A stretch of 64,000 nt of DNA, taken from the NCBI GenBank assembly GCA_947034885.2, contig OX344756.2, positions 17,914,098 through 17,978,097 of the forward strand, given 5' to 3'. Numbering within the stretch: position 1 is the stretch's first letter; each line of letters opens with the position of its first letter. Shown here piece by piece: positions 60,291 to 64,000 of this stretch. Below the pieces are notes generated by a model, which ran no database searches, was not told the origin of the DNA, and saw only the letters and a program-made list of their open reading frames with translations. A program made the position numbers and the translations under genes. Source of the DNA: Thuidium tamariscinum (taxonomy: Eukaryota; Streptophyta; Bryopsida; Hypnales; Thuidiaceae).

Positions 60291-61133
60291 TTAACCCCTA
60301 AAAGCCCAAGGGGTTAGGACAAAACACAAATGTGCTATAAAATATAAGAATTACAACTTTTTTGAAGTTAGTATCAAAGAAGATAATGTAAAGCACAACA
60401 AGTAGAAAGTATCCATATAGTCAAAGTAAAAAAAATGTTTTTAGATTATTTTTAAATGAATTTTGAAGATATAACTTCAAAAATTCACCAAAAATACAAT
60501 TTCTATTTTTAGGATTTGAAATTTTTTTTGATTGGTCAAAATTGTGTTTTTTATTGATTTATAGAAAAATGCAAAATATTCAACCTCTAAAAGCCCAAGG
60601 GATTAAGACAAAATACAAATGTGTTATAAAATATAAGCTTTACAACTTTTTTGAAGTTAGCATCAAAGAAGATAATGTAAAGCACAAAAAGTAGAAAGTA
60701 TACATATGATCAAAATTAAAAAAATATTTATAGATTCTCTTCAAATGAATTTTGAAGATATAACTTCAAAAATTCACCAAAAATACAATTTCTATTTTTA
60801 TGATTTGAATTTTTTTTGATTGGTCAAAATTATGGTTTTTATTGACTTGTAAAAAAATAAAAAGTATTTACTAATGAGAGCATCAGTAATTCCCCCAAAT
60901 AGTAAGTTTTTCAACACTAAGCAATTTTAGACACTTTGTACTATTTCTCCTTTTTTTTGCTATAACTTTTGTTTGACCGTACTGATCTTAGTTTTGAATA
61001 TCAATGTTGAAAGAAAACCCAATTTTTTCAAAACTGAAAAAAAAAATTTGAAAAAAGTTTTTTTTTTGCTCGAAAATTCTGCCCGAAGTCAGGCAGCGAC
61101 CAGAAAATGGTCGCTTGAGCGCTTAGGGGTTAA
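60291..61133. mobile_element. sister copy of the nested TTAA element, 835 bp
   Basis: TTAA 60291-60294, CCCCTAAAAGCCCAAGGGG at the left, GCGCTTAGGGG at the right, TTAA 61130-61133. Co-linear with 58669-59502 over its full length, including both internal sub-units and the tail (GCCCGAAGTCAGGCAGCGAC). Confidence 0.8.
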
Positions 61134-61144
61134 GTAAGGGAGGA

Positions 61145-61450
61145 GGCTCTAAAAGCGAGTAAGCTCTGAAATGGACCACTTCTTCAAATGTACACTATTT
61201 GTACATGTTTTTTCGTAGCCTCCAATAGTGTATGTGTACATTTTAAAACATGCCCCACTTTAGAGCCCTATGCTACTTCAATTTCAAAATTTTATAACTA
61301 ATTCCAAAGAGCTCCAAAAAATATGAAACGACTTGGGTTAGATGTCAATTCCACTTGTCTTTCAAGGAAAATTTACTGAAAAACATTTCAAACTGTTTCA
61401 CCTCCCCAAAATTCAGTACCAGCCCTTAGATGCTCCATTAATGGACCTTC
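61145..61450. repeat. dispersed repeat
   Basis: GCTCTGAAATGGACCACTTC..TTGTACATG, then TTTATAACTAATTCCAAAGA..ATATGAAACGACTTGG. Inverted relatives at 23400-23600, direct at 3838 and 51565. Confidence 0.55.
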
Positions 61451-61933
61451 TCCTCCCTCGTGCGGCTAGCTCGACGTTTGCTTCCCCGTAGCTGGAATCA
61501 TAGTTGCTTTAATTCGGGGAGTCTCGTTATGAAATCATATCCTGCAGTTTTGAACGTCTGTTCCAAATGGGATCCCTGCTGCCAACTTCTTGTCATTGCA
61601 TCGATCTTATGAGATACCTGTACAAGCAATGCATTTTCACCCAATCGTTGTCTCTTCCTTTGCACATTTATCCAAATTGAAATAGACCCTAGAGTTTCGT
61701 CAAATTTGCAGAATGTCAAGACCACGGTTCTGTTTCTTAAGAGCTTTTTCTGTTGATGAATGTCACTGTTTATGGTACCTAGTGAGAGTCACTCCAGTTT
61801 GATAGAAACATGTATTTCTTTTTATCATGACTCCTTGTGAGCTGCAAACTACATCCTACGAAATTCCGATCTTTCACTACGTACGTGAATCCTACATTTA
61901 GGGATGTCAAGTGTACAACAATTAATAGGACAT

Positions 61934-63105
61934 ACCGTTGGTTTTGGTTTAGGGTATACTTAACTTACCCTTGCTCTTCCTCTAGCTAGAATAGGAAATG
62001 TGCAGCTACAAAGCAGCGATCTCCAAACGGGTTCAGGGTTTATAGTCAAATGTTCATTTTTGGAAGATTTGGGGGGAATTTACACTGAGGGCACTGAGAT
62101 TTTTTGGTTAATCAAGTAGCAACTGAGAAAATTTAGCCAGTTTGGAGATCACTGGCTACAAGTAGCGGAGAGAGTTCTATCAATAGCAGGGCCAGGGAGA
62201 TACGAAATATCGTTGTTCCCCCCACGAGAGTCGTATCAGAAGTTTCCCACGTGATTACTCGCACTGGAAAAAGGGAAAGTAATCAGAGAAACTGAAGCTG
62301 TCATCAGCCTACTTACTGTTGGGATTGTTAAAGAAATGAAGTAGTGGCACAAACTTCCCCGGCCGTAGCTGTAGATTTGCAAACCATCTATAACTGAATT
62401 TTAACCGGGAATTAATGGCATTCCGGGAACCAGAGAATGAGAATCACAGGACGGAGAGTTCCAGCATGGAAAATGGACAAAATGCCCAACTTTAGTGTCC
62501 AAATTCAGTGCATTGGATTAGCACTGTACAATGACAAGGAAACTCTTCTAAACGGCAATTTTCAACTCTTCAAAATGGTTGGGATGGACAATCTGGATCT
62601 CTCCAAAGATCTCTGCCGGTAGCGTAACCTCACAAAAGGACTTGTCGATGCAGTTGCAACAAGCTCCAGAGGCGCATCGTCCAGCACAACCAATAGCAGA
62701 GACTCATCTGTCTATCTAAACCGTAGGTCCGGTGGCAACTCTAGTGATTGAAGACCTGTGCCTTCTTGCCAATTCAACTCTTGCCATGCCCACCGACCTT
62801 TGGGGAAAATCTCATTGACAAATCCAGTTTGAAACCAATTGAAATCAGTTTGAAGTTATTTGAGAAGTCCCTCACAAGCTCGATCCCTCTTTCGGAACTT
62901 ACAACGCCTGAAATCGTGGCGATTCCTCGGGGAGACAGATCTGCTTCCTTGCAGTCCATATAAACCCCCCCTGCTCCCATTGTAATGTGCACATCCATTC
63001 AGCGCTTCGATTCGAACACCCAGCTTGCGATCTTGAACCTCATTCATTTGACTTGCCGCATTTGCGTTTCTCAGTGAGCTTTTACATTCGGAGACCGATC
63101 CAGCT
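61934..63105 (+). promoter_or_regulatory. promoter and leader of ASR-like copy 2
   Basis: Homologous to 52381-53549, with CACGTG at 62248-62253 and TATAAA at 62959-62964. It differs by carrying the 141-bp insertion at 62014-62154 and lacking the ~160-bp internal duplication of copy 1. Confidence 0.6.
62014..62154. mobile_element. 141-bp hAT-type MITE with 8-bp target duplication
   Basis: Left end CAGCGATCTCCAAAC, right end GTTTGGAGATCACTG: inverted repeats of about 15 bp starting CAGNG, as in hAT elements. Flanks are GCTACAAAG (left, one extra A) and GCTACAAG (right). The homologous place in copy 1 (near 52484, GCAGCTCCAAGTAGCGG) has one GCTCCAAG and no insert, an empty site. A relative lies upstream of atpD (781-885). 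Confidence 0.8.
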
Positions 63106-63918
63106 ATGGCGACGTACGGACACAACAACGGGTATGGCGACGACATCGGCCACGGTTATCACAAAAGCTCCCTCAGGAAGGATGAGGTACTGAACTGGAA
63201 TCATGTTTGCTGAGGTTCTGAGAATCTTAGAGCGTTTTCCTTGTTTCCTCGTGTTCTGAGGATCCTCGATTTGGAGCCCCTGAATCAAATTATGCCAAAT
63301 TTGAATTTGTATTTGTTGATGGTTTTTGGATCGGATTGAATCCATTCATGGTACAAGTTTTTAATTAGTTGGCCGAATTGAATGTTGTCATCGTAATGTG
63401 TTACCCCCTCGTTCTCACGAGTTTACGCGATCTTCGATCAATCACCTCCTAGTTATACAAGTGAGATAATCGTTACCATGGCTTTGTTTCAAACGCGAAT
63501 GGAGCTCGACAAAATAGGACCGACAGAGATAGACTTTTGATTAAATAGAAAATGGAGAAATTTTGCCAGTTGGGTTAGCTTTTAGATATTTTAAATATTG
63601 AATTGGAAGCGTTTAATAGAACTGCAGCCACGGATTTCTTCAAAGTTTTGCCAATTTTTTGGAATCTATGAAAGCTGCAGATTGACTTACGGTGGGCTGA
63701 TGCAACTGCAGGTTGAGAATTTGGCCACCCGAACTGACATCTCCGACGAGGAGAAGAAAAGGCGGCGCCGCAAGCTGGAAGAGGAAGTGGCCGCAGGTGT
63801 TGTGGGCGCAGGCATTCTAGGCTACGCTGGGTATCACCACCATGAGAAGAAAGAAGGCTCCGGCGATCACCAGTTTGAGGGAGGCGAGAAGAAGCACCAC
63901 CACCACTTCGGACTCTAA
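63106..63918 (+). CDS. ASR-like (ABA/WDS) stress protein, copy 2
   Basis: Exons 63106-63186 and 63712-63918 encode 95 residues, nearly the same as copy 1. Differences: GHNN for DDNN near the start, E27 for Q27, more basic SDEEKKRRRRKLEEEVAAG, AGVVGAGILGY, and a slightly longer tail (GSGDHQFEGGEKKHHHHFGL). Splice sites, intron start (GTACTGAACTGGAATCATG) and the stretch before the acceptor (ACTTACGGTGGGCTGATGC) are conserved with copy 1. The frame is intact, so both copies look functional. The extra His and Arg could strengthen metal or nucleic-acid binding (inference). The 3' UTR runs to the window edge. Confidence 0.7.
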
Positions 63919-64000
63919 ATTATTCAACCATAAGTTTTGTGAAAGTCTCCGTTTTTCTAAGCCTTGGTTAGTCTGCTGATCAAGCTTTGATCTGCAGCTA

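Noticed and set aside
1..64000. CRISPR arrays, operons, bacterial-type promoters
   Set aside because: No regularly spaced short repeats with unique spacers; introns and element types show nuclear eukaryotic DNA.

Overview
This is nuclear DNA of a land plant. The genes are split by short GT..AG introns, one encodes a transit-peptide-bearing chloroplast ATP synthase delta subunit, one is a plant-type FHA-containing TDP1, and the AT-rich spacers are full of non-autonomous DNA transposons. The compact introns, an ASR-like gene pair and a thrombospondin-type membrane protein lean towards a non-seed plant (bryophyte or lycophyte). I cannot name the organism.

Layout: (1) 1-504, minus: 5' part of atpD. 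(2) 8158-8541, plus: small secreted or anchored protein of unknown function. (3) 9535-11110, minus: two-exon membrane-anchored SAM-dependent methyltransferase. (4) 15811-16483, plus, and 16957-18354, minus: two convergent degraded genes, a TLDc-domain gene and an unrecognised multi-exon gene, each with an in-frame TAG. (5) 31568-38208, plus: a complete 16-exon tyrosyl-DNA phosphodiesterase 1 gene. (6) 47452-50463, plus: a seven-exon type I membrane protein with a thrombospondin type-1 repeat. (7) 53550-54319 and 63106-63918, plus: two copies of a two-exon ASR-like (ABA/WDS) stress gene, duplicated with promoter and intron about 9.6 kb apart.

The spacers hold decayed mobile elements: several ~0.8-0.95 kb inverted-repeat elements ending in CCCCTAAA and flanked by TTAA (one nested in another, with an intact empty site elsewhere in the window), a 202-bp near-perfect CACTA-type palindrome with a 3-bp target duplication, a 141-bp hAT-type element in the promoter of the second ASR-like gene, intronic fold-backs, and a large TAGTAATATA-type minisatellite.

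The genes do not form a pathway. They are independent plant genes separated by repeats. The most notable items are the TTAA/CCCCTAAA element family, the plant TSP1 membrane protein, and the ASR-like duplication with its dated transposon insertion. Exon joins were made by eye from reading frame, phase and family similarity; no alignment or database search was run.
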